The notes below the pieces were generated by a model. It searched no databases. It had not been told where the DNA came from and saw nothing but the letters and a program-made list of their open reading frames with translations. This document shows positions 34,135 to 46,514 of a DNA stretch of 64,000 nt, one piece after another. The stretch comes from Ctenosaura bakeri (Eukaryota > Chordata > Lepidosauria > Squamata > Iguanidae). The position numbers were made by a program, and so were the translations under genes. The first letter of the stretch is position 1. Every line of letters begins with the position of its first letter. The stretch covers positions 1 through 64,000 of the forward strand of contig CAOLHI010001243.1 in assembly GCA_948474755.1 (NCBI GenBank). The letters are read 5' to 3'.

Positions 34135-37100
34135 ATCTGGGCAAAACCACCAAGATCTGCTCTGAGAGCAGAATATCCAGATTACAGATGTATTGCTGGG
34201 CATCTCCCTTCCACTTCAGTTAGGCCCTCACAGGAAATGTTTCCATTACGTTGCAAAGGATAGAGATCAGGCTCCTTTACCATTGGGCTCAAGTCAGAGA
34301 AAGTTGGTCTCCTGTAATTTAAGAAAACCTGTGACTAATTTAAGTGACAGTGATTTCTCTAGGACTGAAATGTAACTGAGAGTGTAATCTTGTCCTTTTG
34401 AGTTCAATTAAATTGGTATAGAATCGGAGCCTTAATTTCTCTGAATTGTAGCAGTTTTAACTTTTTTCATGGGCTGACAGATTGTTCCTGTGCTGAAATT
34501 TTTACAGTGGAAAGGAAATATTACTGCTTCTATTTAGATATTTTTATTTTTTTTTAGGAGTGATATTGTGAATAAAAATCTTAACTAGAAGAAAACTGAA
34601 TCCTGAATGTTCCAAAAGAAAATGCATAATTTGGGAGTGTGGTTGTAAGGTTGCGGAATTTATTTTGTGCCATTCCCATGTGTCTTACATTTTTTTCTGT
34701 TTCCTTTGAAAGTTATGGTCATGATCATAAACAACTTTTGTTTTCCCATCGTAGGAATTTGAATCTATTTCTGATTATTTTTATTTTTAAATTAAAGGGT
34801 GATGAAGTTTAGAGAAATGTTTGTTTTAGGGTTATTCTCTCTTGCTTGTTCTACCTAGCCTTTTTGATCTCTGAATGAGTTTCTAACATTAAAGTACAGT
34901 GTTGCTGCAAGGTGCTGCAATGGCACTACATCCTGGGTTGCCTGAATCAATATGCTAAACTTCTATTTTTTTAAAATTTATTTTTAGATCATAGTGTTTA
35001 AAAAGAATATCAGAGGCAAAGCATGTCTTTTGCTCTGGGATACAGAGGTGAAAAGTGTCTCTCTTGCCCAGTTCAGTAGATTTCAAAAAAATATATGGAG
35101 AGAGTTGTATTGTTAAAATCCTGAGCAAAATATATGTGTCTGTGTGTGTGTCATTTCTTGGCTTTGCCATTCTGATATTTATGCAAAAATTTCATTGTGT
35201 TTTCTGAATTTAACTCATGAAGCAAGACTACAAATTTTCTACATAAAAGGCACAATAATATATACTATGGTACCAGAAGGAATAAGGAAATAATTTTTAT
35301 ACAACAGGAGACATACTTTTGAGTAAACCCTTGTCACTGAGGGAGGGCAAATTCCCTCCTATAAAAATAAAGAAAGAATGAAAGAGTGGTTGGGGATTTG
35401 AAGACGGGAAGCTTCCAGTTAGAATAAAGTGCATTGTAGCGAAAGAGCTAATTATCCCAGTATTTAACCATAAAAAAAAGTAACTTTGGGAACATACAAG
35501 TTTGATGTCTAATATCCTGATTGTATTGCTATTCTGAGACAGCAGACAATGAGTCTGCAAACTTACTTTTGCCTCATACACTTTCATCTGCAGTTCATCA
35601 ATACTGAAAATAGGTTTTCTGAAATGGTCACCCAGTACTTGCAGTGCTCTCCTGACCTGAGGTGTTCACCCTTTTCTCTAACTGTTACAGACAGTGTTAA
35701 AGGATTAACATCTCTACAGCATAGTGGATTTACAGGAGGCAGTGTAGCCCATCATATGGCAGCATACAACCATGCGCCCCAGGAAAGAATGAAATGGAGC
35801 CCCCCCCTTTTTCTTCTGCTTTAACTTCCCTTGGTTGCTACTTCATTTCCCAGCAACCATTAAAGCCAGTGATGATGCATAATAGTCTTCATCCAGTTAG
35901 GAAACAAGCAAAAGCAAATAATAGTGGCAGCACTAACGTACCTTTGAACTATCTGCATTTTTCAAAAGTGGTTCAGTGAGAACCAGATATGTTCTATTTT
36001 GCTGCTGCCATTGACCTGATAAATCTCTGTGTGAATGAGCAAAGTGCATTGCCACAGTGAAACTGGCTTTTATTTCTGCTCAGTATGGCCTTGAAGCAAA
36101 TGGCTGGTTTGGCGAAGAGGTGAGGAAACATTTAAGATATAGCACAGTATCATCTGTGTGGAGGTATCCCCTCCCCATACACTTTTTGGTCCTAAACTGC
36201 TAAAGTTATTAAGACAGACAAAACCATCAGCAGCTGTTCCATGTGTTCCCAGACTTCAGTTTGCCATTTGAGGTAACTGCTGTTTGTTTGAGGTGATTGG
36301 CAAATTACAACCATGTGTCACATAAAGGAGTGGATAAATGCTGAAATAACCATTGAATGAATACATTGAAAACATTTGGTGAATTGCCTTTCTTACTCTG
36401 AACTTCATGGAGAGTTCATTTCTTATCCGCGCACAGATTATCTTGTGTTACATCCAGTCACATTTTTATGTATTTGGACTGTACCAGCGAGTGGCCTGCT
36501 CTCATGTTCAGTGTGATAAAATAATTACTGCAACAGTTCATAAAAACATCTATGAACACAGTCTGCTGGGAAATGGAAGTCCTTGTTCATGGAAGTTGTC
36601 CCTGCAGTTTTCCCTGATTTCTTCCTCCCATGTTGCCCTCCTTGTACCAGTAGACTAATAATTCAAGCTGTTACACTGAGTCATGTTGTAGTTGCATTTA
36701 ACACTTAGTAGGCAGGTTCTCAGACCAACAATTTTTAAGCATTGGAGCAAAGGGACACCTTCAAGGTGAGGGAGAACAAAATAAGTTAATCTACTGTTTA
36801 GCACTTTTTACAGCAATATGAGGTAATTTCCTCAGGTTTTGTAACCATTCTTTAAACTAAACTGTTGATTGTGTATCAGCATTTTTGTGCTACTGAAACA
36901 CCAGCAAAAGAACACTTTATAATACATGAATTATGATAGTATTGGTATAATAATTAGTATTGGTTATTTAAAAATTACTATCACCTGTGCATTACAGTAC
37001 ATTCTATAATAAACACAACTGGAAAATTGTTCCTATGGTAAATGTAGAATGCTATTGTAGATTGACTGAGAAATATAATTAGCATAAAATTAGCATGTTA

Positions 37101-37926
37101 AAAAGTTAATGATTAAAAAAGAGCAATAAATAAATAGCTTTTATGCTACAACTGCTGTACAGGCGGCAAATAGCCCGTAATACTTCTACCTGAATGTGTC
37201 CCTGTTTAAAACAAGCTATTCATTTCACTGTTGAGAAGTAGCAAGCTATGTTTTGTTGGTGTTTTTCCTTTGGATATATTATAAGAAAACAAGTTTGAAT
37301 TTCAGCAACAATTTCTAAGCCTGCATAATAAAGATTTTTTTTTTTAACTGAAACCTGGTGTAAGAAACAAAGGGCACTGACCAGCCTCAGGGACCTGCAC
37401 AAACAGTATGAGATCCACTGTACTTTCGGTAATAAAGGGAACTACTTCTTTTGAAGGTTGTCTTAGATGCCTCTAATTGATTTCATATTTCTGTTAGAGC
37501 AAAAGCATCTATTATATTGATTCTGAATTGTGTCTGTCTTTGGTTTTTTTTGTTTTTTTTTTGCCACTTTTCAGTAGATGATGAAATAACACCTATGAAC
37601 TGGAAATTCTGGAACATGCTGTAGTCAAGATAATGCAGATACATACATATCATACATTTGTTTTTCATACACCTGTAATACTGATTTATATGCTAGCAGT
37701 GCAGCACCGTGAGGAATCAGCTGGTTTCCAGTGTCTGTCTTTCTCATGTTTTTGTTTTTCCATCTATAAGAACACACACATTTGCTCAACATGTTCTCAT
37801 GGACACAGTACTGAAGATATTTACATGAAATTATTACTATCAGCTCTAACAAGGATATTCCCAAGGCTTACAATTTCTAAGTTGATAGCACTGGTTGTAA
37901 AATAGGTGCACTTATAACCTTCTAAT

Positions 37927-38125
37927 GAGGGTCAGCATGATGTAGTGCTTTGAGCCTTGGACTACAACCTTGGAGACCAGGGTTGAATTCCCAGCTTGTC
38001 CCAGGAAACCCACTGTGTGACCTTGGGCACATCAAACACTCTCAGCTCCCAGAAAACCCTGTGATGGCTTTGCCCTAGGGTCACCATAAGTTGAAAATGA
38101 CTTGAAGGTACACAAAAACAACATG
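37927..38125 (+). mobile_element. tRNA-derived SINE
   Basis: Full-length-looking copy. Head 'gatgtagtgctttgagcct', then 'tggagaccagggttgaatt', 'ccactgtgtgaccttgggc' and tail 'gggtcaccataagttg', ending 'gacttgaaggtacac' and 'aaaaacaac'. Plus strand. Confidence 0.85.
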
Positions 38126-38469
38126 ATCCTGTAGCCATAGGGCCTCCAGCCTTGGCCTAAAACTCTCAGCCCTAGCTTGCATAGCCAGTTATGAGAGATG
38201 ATGGGAACGGCTGTACAAAAAATACAAAAAGTCATAGTTTTCCCTCTTATTGGGAGTCAATGTATATGGAACGAGTTCGCCCCATTTCAAGCCCTGTGAC
38301 AGACATTTCTCTTTCATGGAAAACATCTACTTATGTGTCTTTGAAATTAAGAGTGAAAGTATTTCATAAAATTAGAGCATAAAAGGGTGGTGGTGGTGAT
38401 AATTGTTGCTTTCATAGATCTGTTTTTTCTTCTTCCAGTGCCAGGGAGAGATGAATGGAGAGCAGGCTT

Positions 38470-38650
38470 CTTGTTGTGTGCCTTTAAGTCATTTCTGACT
38501 TAGGGCAGCCTTAAGGCCATCTATCACAGGATTTTCTGAGGCCTGAGAGTGGGTGACGAGCTCAAGTGAGTTTCTATGGCTGACACGTCCAAGTTTCCTT
38601 GGCTGAAGAGCAATCAAACTCTGTTCCCCACTGCTCAAACCACTACATGA
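38470..38650 (-). mobile_element. tRNA-derived SINE
   Basis: Runs from the tail 'cttgttgtgtgcctttaag' to the head 'ccactgctcaaaccacta'. Minus strand. It directly abuts the family A MITE at 38652. Confidence 0.75.
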
Positions 38651-38651
38651 T

Positions 38652-38830
38652 GGCCATTTCCACACTACACTCAAAGTGTGATTATTCCACTTTCAACATC
38701 CTATGGAATCTGCGGCTTTGCAATTTAGGGAGGGGCTGGCTAGCACCTCCCTAGACTGCAAACCTCAGGATTCCATAGGATGTCAAAAGAGAAATAATCA
38801 CACTACAAGAACGTAGTGTGGAAATGATCC
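38652..38830. mobile_element. Palindromic MITE, family A (copy 4)
   Basis: GGCCATTTCCACACTAC at the left mirrors GTAGTGTGGAAATGATCC at the right. The inner arms 'gtgtgattattccacttt' and CTATGGAATCTGCGGCTTTG with their mirrors are also present. Confidence 0.8.
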
Positions 38831-39732
38831 ATGTTAGATTATCGGTATTGGTGAGGGGCAGAGCTTCTTTAAGAGCTGTCTAGAAACGGAATATGACAAG
38901 GATGATGATTCAAATGAAGCTTAGCAATATTTCTGCCCATAAAATTTGAGTACATTTTAAATCAATCCTTGGTAAAGAAATTGATTTTTTCCAACATAAT
39001 TTATTTTCCCCCCTCAAAATTTATCCCAGCAGACCTAGTCTAGCAAACTCTGTTTTCCTTTTCCAGTGCCCCAGGTATCAATATTTAGGTCAAGGTGCTT
39101 ATCTTTACAATAATCCTTGCTGCTGAACTTTGCGAAACATGCAGCTTTTCATACAGATGCATTTCTTAATGTGTAGATACTGGAACTATTAAGTGAAACC
39201 AAAATGCCAGCAATATACTGACTGTGAATTCCATTAAGAGAGATCTTCAGCTACATAACTTTAAAAATTTAAGCTAAAATATGGTCACATCAGATTGCTA
39301 ATATTACATGTTTTCAATACTATAAAAATAATGTGTCCTTTAAAAAAGATGGGGATAGTTTAACTTGACAAAATATTGTAGAGTTTGATGTATTTGGAAA
39401 ATGGTCCAAACTCTTTATGCCAATAATAAGGTGGGTGGTGGGGAGAAATTCTAGAATTTTGTATTACTATGTATGGGTTAAAGAACTTTTATAGTGGTGA
39501 TGGAGTGCCATGCAATTAATACTAAAAATCCAGATTGCTGTAGTTTACACTTTTCTGTATGTTTCCAGCTAAGTGTGCTCTATTTGTATTAAGCACACAA
39601 CAGAATGAATTATCCAAAGTCCATTGATTTTAAACGTGTTTTGGTTTCTTAAAAAGATTATAGTAATTTCTTGCACATTTTTTTGAAAAATTGTATAAGG
39701 ATTTATGTATCTGCTTCTAGATACAGTGTGTA

Positions 39733-39738
39733 AATAAA
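39733..39738 (+). other. Candidate distal poly(A) signal
   Basis: AATAAA within 'gtgtaaataaaaataattc', followed by a GT-containing stretch ('atatgtggtatat'). If used, the 3' UTR would be about 6.9 kb. Confidence 0.35.
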
Positions 39739-40261
39739 AATAATTCACAAAAATAATATGTGGTATATATTTTAGCGAAAGACCATTCAGCAGAGGCATT
39801 ATTAATGTTTAGCAAAATATTTGTAGAATGAATGATCAGTTTGCTCATTTGCCTATTCCAGGAGGCTCTTACAAATGATAAAACCTGTTTCTGAAACTTC
39901 TACAGATTTATATTTCCCTAGGCAAAACAGGTGTGGTCAAAAAAGGAGAAAAAATAACAGCTACAAAGGGGTATGAGAATATACCACAAAAATCCAACAC
40001 AAAAATCCAAGGTATCGTTTCCTCTGATAGCAATTCAGGTGGTTGTATGGCTTATTAATTTGGAAGTAACATTAGATTTAGGTAACTATGTATCCTGGAA
40101 AGGAGGTCAATCGACATGTGATGCAAGATTGAAAACACTTAATGAGGTGTTTGGGAAGAAAGGGAAAGTGCTTTTCACCCCCTTTTCTCACTGCTCAGAA
40201 CAATAGCAATAGGCAGCCAGTCCCAAATCTGGGCTTTCTTTTTACAGATTTCACATCTTTT

Positions 40262-40445
40262 TGCTGTTAGCTGCTGTCAAGTTGACTTTGACTTATGGAA
40301 ACCTCATGAATTAGAGACCTCCAGGTCACCCTGTTATCAACAGCCCTGATTAGATCTTGCAAACAGGATCATTTCTTCTTTCTTCGAGTCTACTTGTAAT
40401 GTGATCTTTTTTCTCCCTTCCTGCCTTCTGTCGTAACAGGCATCA
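40262..40445. repeat. Interspersed repeat fragment
   Basis: 'gtcaagttgactttgactt', 'gagacctccaggtcaccctg' and 'cagccctgattagatcttgc' match wording repeated widely in lizard genomes. Probably part of an old SINE or LINE. The family is not named. Confidence 0.4.
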
Positions 40446-40604
40446 TTGTGTAATCTAAAGAATCATGTCTTCTCTTCTAAATCTGATAAAGGTATGGAAA
40501 GGTGCTTGCTGGAGTCCAGAAATTAGCAAGAGCCATGTCAGCATATACCTCTTACTCCATTTGTTGTTAGTTCTTCTTTCTGCTGCTTTGGAAACATTTC
40601 ATGC

Positions 40605-41145
40605 AGTTGTAAAGTCGAAGGCTTTCACGGCCGGAATCCATAGGTTGTGGGTTTTCCAGGCTTTGAGGCCATGTTTTATATCTCCTGACATTTTGCCTGC
40701 ATCTGTGACTGGCATCTTCAGAGGATCTGGTGGCATGGAAGTGAGACAGAGTATATATACTTGTGTAGTCCCCGGGTGGGAGGGAGCAATTTGCACGTGC
40801 TACATTTGGCCTGTGTAATGGCCTATGATTAAATGGGATATTCCCCAGGGTGTATTCTTAGGGGATATGCATAACAGTGTGTTAAGTACATTAGCACCCT
40901 GTTGTACTGTTCCCTGTAGAGGGACCTCCAGAGTCTGGGTGGTGTTCATTGAGTCTTGATTTTAGTGTTCTTCAGTACTAGTAGCCAAATCTTGTTTACT
41001 TTCCAAGTTGCTTCTTTCCTGTTGAAATTGTCCATGTGTTTATGGATGTCAGTGGCCTCTCTGTGTACACACTAAAATCAAGACTCAAAAATATGCCAGT
41101 GAACACACCCAGACTCTGGAGGTCCCTCTGCAGGGAACAATACAG
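40605..41145 (-). mobile_element. Penelope-like element fragment with fold-back repeat
   Basis: The plus strand shows 'gtcgaaggctttcacggc', 'ctcctgacattttgcctgc' and 'ggcatcttcagagga', a signature frequent in reptile Penelope-like elements. The reverse complement of 41000-41065 resembles the segment after the GIY-YIG region ('HREAIEIHKH..NFNR'). The stretch 40905-40968 is repeated inverted at 41069-41140, giving arms with the shared word 'gggacctccagagtctggg'. Assignment to Penelope is by memory of the protein motif. Confidence 0.5.
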
Positions 41146-41529
41146 TGGGTTCACTTTCACAGATTTAGTTATTTTCAGATTTCTCCAATCCCTGCCCACC
41201 ATCTCAAGTGCTTCTGTTCTGGGGGAACCTTCCCTCTCAGCAGCTCTAGCCAGGGCACACATCCCTTTAAAAATCTACCTCTGGTCTTCTTTCTACTCCA
41301 AAACCAGCCACTGCCTGTCCAGTAAAAGGATGGCTTGCAGCCTGATTTGTTAGCACCATAAACTCTCTTCTGCCCCCTCACATCCAAGGAAGTGGGTGGG
41401 TGAGAGAGAGGAAGTCTAGGGCCATCATGCTGCCTGACCCCCTTTCCCTTTTCCTTTCCCTGACCTGGTTTTGACCCTGCGTGCCTGTTCTCTTCACCAT
41501 GCCTCAGTCCCCTTCCTCTATACACACGC

Positions 41530-41606
41530 ACATTTTGATATTTGGGACTTTCCTACTTTTGTAGGGGTTCTGTGCCCCTAACCCTAGTAAATGTGGAGGG
41601 CTGACT
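41530..41606. repeat. Tigger-like terminal fragment
   Basis: 'acttttgtaggggttctg' and 'gtgcccctaaccctagta' repeat the wording at 16260-16335, ending 'gagggctgact'. One half of a Tigger-like element. Confidence 0.4.
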
Positions 41607-41879
41607 AATTGCTTAAGTTTGAGATACTATTCTTTGTCTGTATACAATTTTCTTACACTGATTTCAAATGAGATAATTTTTACAATTAAAAAATGCTCTG
41701 TCAGTGTCAATAAAAACAGAAACTGTAAATAAAAATGTAGGACGGAGAATGGTGGCTATGATTAAGCTACTGACGTTGTCTGTGTCATAGGCCTCCATTT
41801 GTACATATCTATGCATATAACCTTCCATTGTGTAATGTATGTGCCAAGAGTGAGCAAATGACTTGCAGGATCTCCATTA

Positions 41880-42111
41880 TATCCATAGACCTTTCTGACC
41901 CCAGCCACTCACTGAACCCTCTCTCCCATTTGTAAGCCTGTTAGAGCTCTAAGATCTTTTGGAGAAGCCCCTCTTTCTATCTCACCACCTTCTCAGGCTC
42001 ATTTGGTGGGAACAAAGGAGAGAGCCTTCTCAGAGACACTGGGACACCCTCCCTCCTTCTGGAGGGTAGGATGGCTCCCTCATTGCTCTCCTTCCACTGG
42101 CAAGTAAAAAC
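41880..42111 (+). mobile_element. L2-like LINE, 5' piece of a split copy
   Basis: Translates to the end of the LINE reverse-transcriptase frame ('LRLIWWEQRRE' near 41996, with a following degraded 'LWNSLP' segment). The tail of the same copy resumes at 42988 after an inserted DNA transposon. Confidence 0.55.
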
Positions 42112-42987
42112 ATTAGGGATGGGACAAATCCAGAATTTTCCGAATCTGAATCTGGATTCAAATCCCTGGAAGGTTCTGGGAATCCACGAATCTTGAATCT
42201 TTCGAATCCTTTTTTTAAAAAAGGGTTTAAAAAGCAAGGGAAAGAAGGATAATCTTGGGCAAGACACATTCAGCCTTAGCAAAAGCCTAGGCAAAGGCAA
42301 ACCTCCCTCTGAAGAAATCTGGCCAAAACAATTGTCATAGTTTTGCCTCAGGACCTCCCCAGACTGAAAATGTCATGAAGGCCCTTTGTACACAGGCAGG
42401 AAAATGTGGATTAATCCTACATTTTCCTGCCTGTGTAAACAGGACCACTACAGTACAGAGATAATCCAGGTCAAAACTGGCTTTTCTTTGCATAGCTCCT
42501 TCTGGCATCCTGGGGTTTGTAGTTTGGCACAGCACACTTTGACAGAGAAGGCTGTGACACCTTGTAAAACTAGAAACCCCAGAATTGTGTCTGAAAGAGC
42601 TTTGCAAGTGAGCTATGCAAAGGAATGTTTCAGCTGTCCTTGAAATCTCAAGCCTGTACCTTCCAGTCAAGTGCTGAACTTCAATAAGAAATGTTCAATT
42701 TAAATATCTTAGAATACAACCCTAGATGTAATTTGTTGAAATTGTTAGCAAAGGCCATAATTACTCCAAGGGAAAAATTCACCTACTTGCCATCTCCTCT
42801 TGTGTGTCTAGTCTCCCAAATTTTCAGGTGTCCTGGTCTCCCAGGTTTTCAGGCATCCCAGTCTTCAACAAACTGTTTGGGTGGCGGATTCAAAAGATTC
42901 GGTTTGGGTATTTTGGCACAGGGCTTCGGATTCCCGAATCTCAAATCCCTGCCAAGGACTCGAGGATTTGGTTGGCCCATCCCTAAT
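42112..42987. mobile_element. Non-autonomous DNA transposon inserted in an L2-like LINE
   Basis: The ends ATTAGGGATGGGACAAATCC and GGATTTGGTTGGCCCATCCC (then TAAT) are inverted repeats. Subterminal regions repeat GAATC/GATTC words many times on both sides. It contains a 53-bp palindrome (42388-42440) and a further palindromic insert (about 42480-42640, with 'cctggggtttgtagttt' and 'actagaaaccccag'). No transposase. Superfamily not assigned. Confidence 0.6.
42388..42440. repeat. Near-perfect 53-bp palindrome
   Basis: GTACACAGGCAGGAAAATGT is mirrored by ACATTTTCCTGCCTGTGTAA around the centre 'ggattaatcct'. Almost no loop, so it would extrude as a cruciform. Confidence 0.85.
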
Positions 42988-43224
42988 TCTTATCCTGCCA
43001 GGCTTTGAGAAATTGATTGTGCTGGGCCTTTAATGGTGCATGGTGCTTTTTTGTATACAGTCTTTTAATACATTTTAATGTTTTTAATTTTGTAAGTTAA
43101 CCTTTAAAAAAAAAACTTTTAAATTTGTAGTTTTGATAAAGTAGTTCCATAGTTTTTAATATGTATTGTTTTTAAATGTATTGTTAACCATCTTGAGTCT
43201 CTTTATTGGGATAAAAGTGGGAGA

Positions 43225-43256
<32 letters not shown>

Positions 43257-43260
43257 AGTG
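42988..43260 (+). mobile_element. L2-like LINE 3' tail
   Basis: Reads 'gtattgttaaccatcttg' and 'agtctctttattgggataa', the usual L2-like 3' end, finishing in a (GAT)n run at 43226-43256. It is the continuation of 41880-42111. Confidence 0.65.
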
Positions 43261-45367
43261 GGAGTAAATAATTTTCTGGTCATTTTGCTGTACCCCTCCC
43301 ATCCATAAACATGCTTTTGATCTCCAAGGATCCTTTTTCAAAATTAGAACTGAACCTACAGAAAACTATAGATCCTTTTAGGGAAAAAGTGCTGAGTCAT
43401 GGAGACATCAGGGAGTGGCCATGGCCCTCTCAGATTCTGCTGGTAGCTGTCAGAGGCATGCGAGATGCTACTATGTGGACAATAGATGATTAGAACCCGC
43501 ATAAGAGATACTGGACACATGGAACAAACAAGAGCAAACCATGGAATTATTCCTATCCACATATGTGCACATACAGTCACACACTGTCTAGACAAGCTTT
43601 AATAAGCTACACGTTTCCAAAAATGTGTTTTATTTTTATTTAGCAATTGAGTAATATCTGTGGCTTATTTTGCTCGCAACTTCTTGTATTTTATAGCTAA
43701 AACTATGCACCACACTGTATACACCATTCAGAGTAGTTCTGCATTGGCTTTGCTTGCTTCTTGTTTTGTCAGAGAGCAGCATCTGGATCCAATTTTTGGA
43801 CACCAGTTTTCCTCCTCATAGCCTGCTTGTCCTTCCATATGTCTCCAGTTAATGGTCTGTATATAGGAAAAAACAGTTGCTTTTCTTCCTCTCTTGGAGT
43901 TGCTTCGGCATCCAAGGATATTGCACATGCAGCTGGAGACCTCCGGCATCATTTTAATGAGCTGTTTTTTAACATTACATTTAAGAACATCTCTTTTGGG
44001 TGAAATATTTCTATGTGGTGAAGCACAGTTCGTTCTAAGGGCATCATACGCAGTTGCCTATGAAAATGCCAGTTGTAAATGTTCTGCACAGGTCAGAGGA
44101 GGGAAATTTTAACAGGACTTTTTGCATTTGGCCTTGTTTGTAATCAGGTCTACTTTCATTTGTGTATTAGCATGCAAACTAATTAAAGACAGTGTAATAA
44201 TAATCTGCCATTAATGCAGTAATAAAATGTAGATGTTAATTAAGAGGCTTCAGAAGATATATCAGTTCACCTACTCTTACTATAATAGTACATATCCAAT
44301 TATTTATGTTTAACAGTAGAGTAATGTACATAGTTTCTCCCCCCCCCTTTTAATAGAATTCTATAAATCCTTTTGAACCCTCCTCAGGACTCAACTCTTC
44401 CAATAGGCTCCTATTTGCCTATCGCCACCATTTTAGAAAATGCAAGGGGTCTTATTATCAGTATATGTGGTAGATATGGTCTTTAGTTAGAATGCACTAA
44501 GACCAGTTTCAATATTAGTTGTTTCCAGAGTTTTGCACCCAATATTCCATCTTTCAACAGTTTATATGCGCACACACGCATACACAGAGGCACAGTTGTG
44601 TCGGGTAGCCCTCCATATTTCAGTATGGGAGATATAGTAGTAGTTAATTAGCTGCTTGCTTGTAACCAAGGATGTGAACCAGAGACTGTTAGGTAAACAA
44701 AGCTAGCAATGCAGCACTGATAAGAACTACCAGCCGAAACTGGCCCTTCAAGGTCTCTTGCTGTGGGAAACATTTGCTTCTGTGTTTAGATTTTGCTAAT
44801 TACTTTCAGTTCACTCACTGAAGTCCTGTACAACGCATCACACTCCTAATAAATAGTGTATTAGCACTGTTACATTTGTGTGTGTGATTTCAGTTCCTGA
44901 CAGATGCCTAGGAAAATGTTGACATATGGACATAATTTCATATACACAATACAGTCATTGGCTTAAAAAGTGTATTCTCTTCCCTGGCTTTGCTTTATTT
45001 AAGACTATTTAAGGTATCAGTCTCACGTCAACATATTTTATAGTGAGATGCACTAAAGGTAAAATGCATGGTACAGTGTACCCATCGTACATGTGAGGTA
45101 TCCACAAATACTGTAATTCATGAATGCTCGGGTCTCATTATATTCATTGCTAGCAATATGCTTGCAGATGTTTCAGCATATCCACATGCATGTTGCTGCC
45201 ATTTTAGATTTAGGGACATGATACTTCATGTTAGCTGGAAATCAAAACATGGAAGCTGCGGGTAAGGAGGGCCCACGTTACATAGATGTATGGTGATGAA
45301 AAAACAGGCAATGAATTCTGATTTAGACCTGCTTGCCAAGACAGAGCTAAAATGCAAGTCTGACATA
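43261..45367. other. Intergenic DNA, nothing recognisable
   Basis: Unique-looking AT-rich sequence. A short fragment near 44600-44645 ('gtagccctccatatttcag') may be the end of another Tigger-like element. The last 8 bases before the SPIN element, TGTTACAT at 45368-45375, are its outer target-site sequence. Confidence 0.5.
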
Positions 45368-45715
45368 TGTTACATCAGTGGTTCTCAACCTTCCTAATGC
45401 TGCGACCCCTTAATACAGTTCCTCATGTTGTGGTGACCCCCAAAAAGCCAGTCACTCCCAAAGGCAATGCCGAAACAGCCCACATTTTACACGAGGCGCA
45501 GGGAGGAAAGGACAGGGAGAGAGGAAAGATGGTGGCAGCATAAGCAGATGTGTTTTGTTTCACTCCCTCCCTCCCTCCCTCCCTTAACGGGAGTGCGGAC
45601 ACTGAACATACAAAAAGCGAGGAATGCAAGACAGTCAGGGCGAAGAACACAACATGTGCGTGTGGCAAGCGCCAAGGGTCCACGCACAACAAAAGCGAGA
45701 GGAGAAAGTCATCCT

Positions 45716-45869
45716 GGCTATTTCTGCACTAGACTGTTATAGCGCTATGATTCCACTTTCACCATCCTATGGAATCCTGGGGTTTGCAGTTTGAACTGCA
45801 AACCCCAGGATTCCATAGGATGGTGAAAGTGGAATCATAGCGCTATAACTCTGGAATGTGGAAATGGCC
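45716..45869. mobile_element. Palindromic MITE, family A (copy 5), inside SPIN copy 1
   Basis: Near-perfect palindrome. GTTATAGCGCTATGATTCCA mirrors TGGAATCATAGCGCTATAAC, and GGAATCCTGGGGTTTGCAGT mirrors ACTGCAAACCCCAGGATTCC around a centre of about 4 bases. It occupies the same place in SPIN copy 2, so it was carried along when the composite element multiplied. Confidence 0.9.
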
Positions 45870-46342
45870 AAAGTCCACAGGACAGATCAGAGCAGTGCTT
45901 TCGGGCCAAAAAAACCAAAAACAACAACAACAATAACAACAACCAAGGAGCCTCGAGGGCTCTTGCTACACAAACCGAAGCCCTTGGCTGACACCCCCTG
46001 CTCCTTTCCCGACTGAGTTCTCGGTCTCGGAGGGACCAATCTCCCCCGTTGGATGGCAGATCCACCGCAGGAAAGTTTCCCCCTTTGCCTGCCGGACCAA
46101 AGGCGACAGCCACACCGACAACTCCCACGGAGCGGCGTGCCCAGAATGAATGGGTGACCGGGCAATCACCGCTGCTGCAGCCCCGCCACTTTGGGAAGCA
46201 AGTGGAGCCCAGCTGCTCACTCGCCCCGGCAAGCAACTCTGTTCGCCGGCATGACTGAGCGTGAGGCGAAGACGGTGAGGGGACGGAGTCTTACCTTCCA
46301 GATGTCCCACTGCAGCGCCATAAACCCTGAATGGGAAACCCT

Positions 46343-46345
<3 letters not shown>

Positions 46346-46378
<33 letters not shown>

Positions 46379-46514
46379 TGCGGGCACAAGCGTCCAAGCA
46401 GCGGCCGGCTGCTCACTCGCCCCGGCAAGCAACTCTGACTCTGCAAGCCGGCATGAAGGGGAAAGGGAACACTGAAGGGGAAGCCCTCCATGTGTGTGTG
46501 TGTGTGTGTGTGTG
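46346..46514. repeat. Two (GT)n runs in tandem cargo units
   Basis: GT runs at about 46346-46378 and 46490-46514 each end a sub-unit that starts with 'cactcgccccggcaagcaac' and finishes with 'gcgtccaagcagcg'. The same two-unit arrangement appears reversed in SPIN copy 2 as (CA)n runs at about 55472-55497 and 55610-55637. Confidence 0.8.

Larger units (their letters stand above)
32830..39750 (+). other. SOCS6: SOCS6 3' UTR and downstream flank, end uncertain
   Basis: AT-rich sequence with many ATTTA-like runs follows the stop codon. SOCS6 mRNAs in other vertebrates have 3' UTRs of several kilobases. No coding frame is credible here. The right limit given is the most distal candidate poly(A) signal. 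The true end could be earlier, since a SINE and a MITE are inserted between 37.9 and 38.8 kb. Confidence 0.45.
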
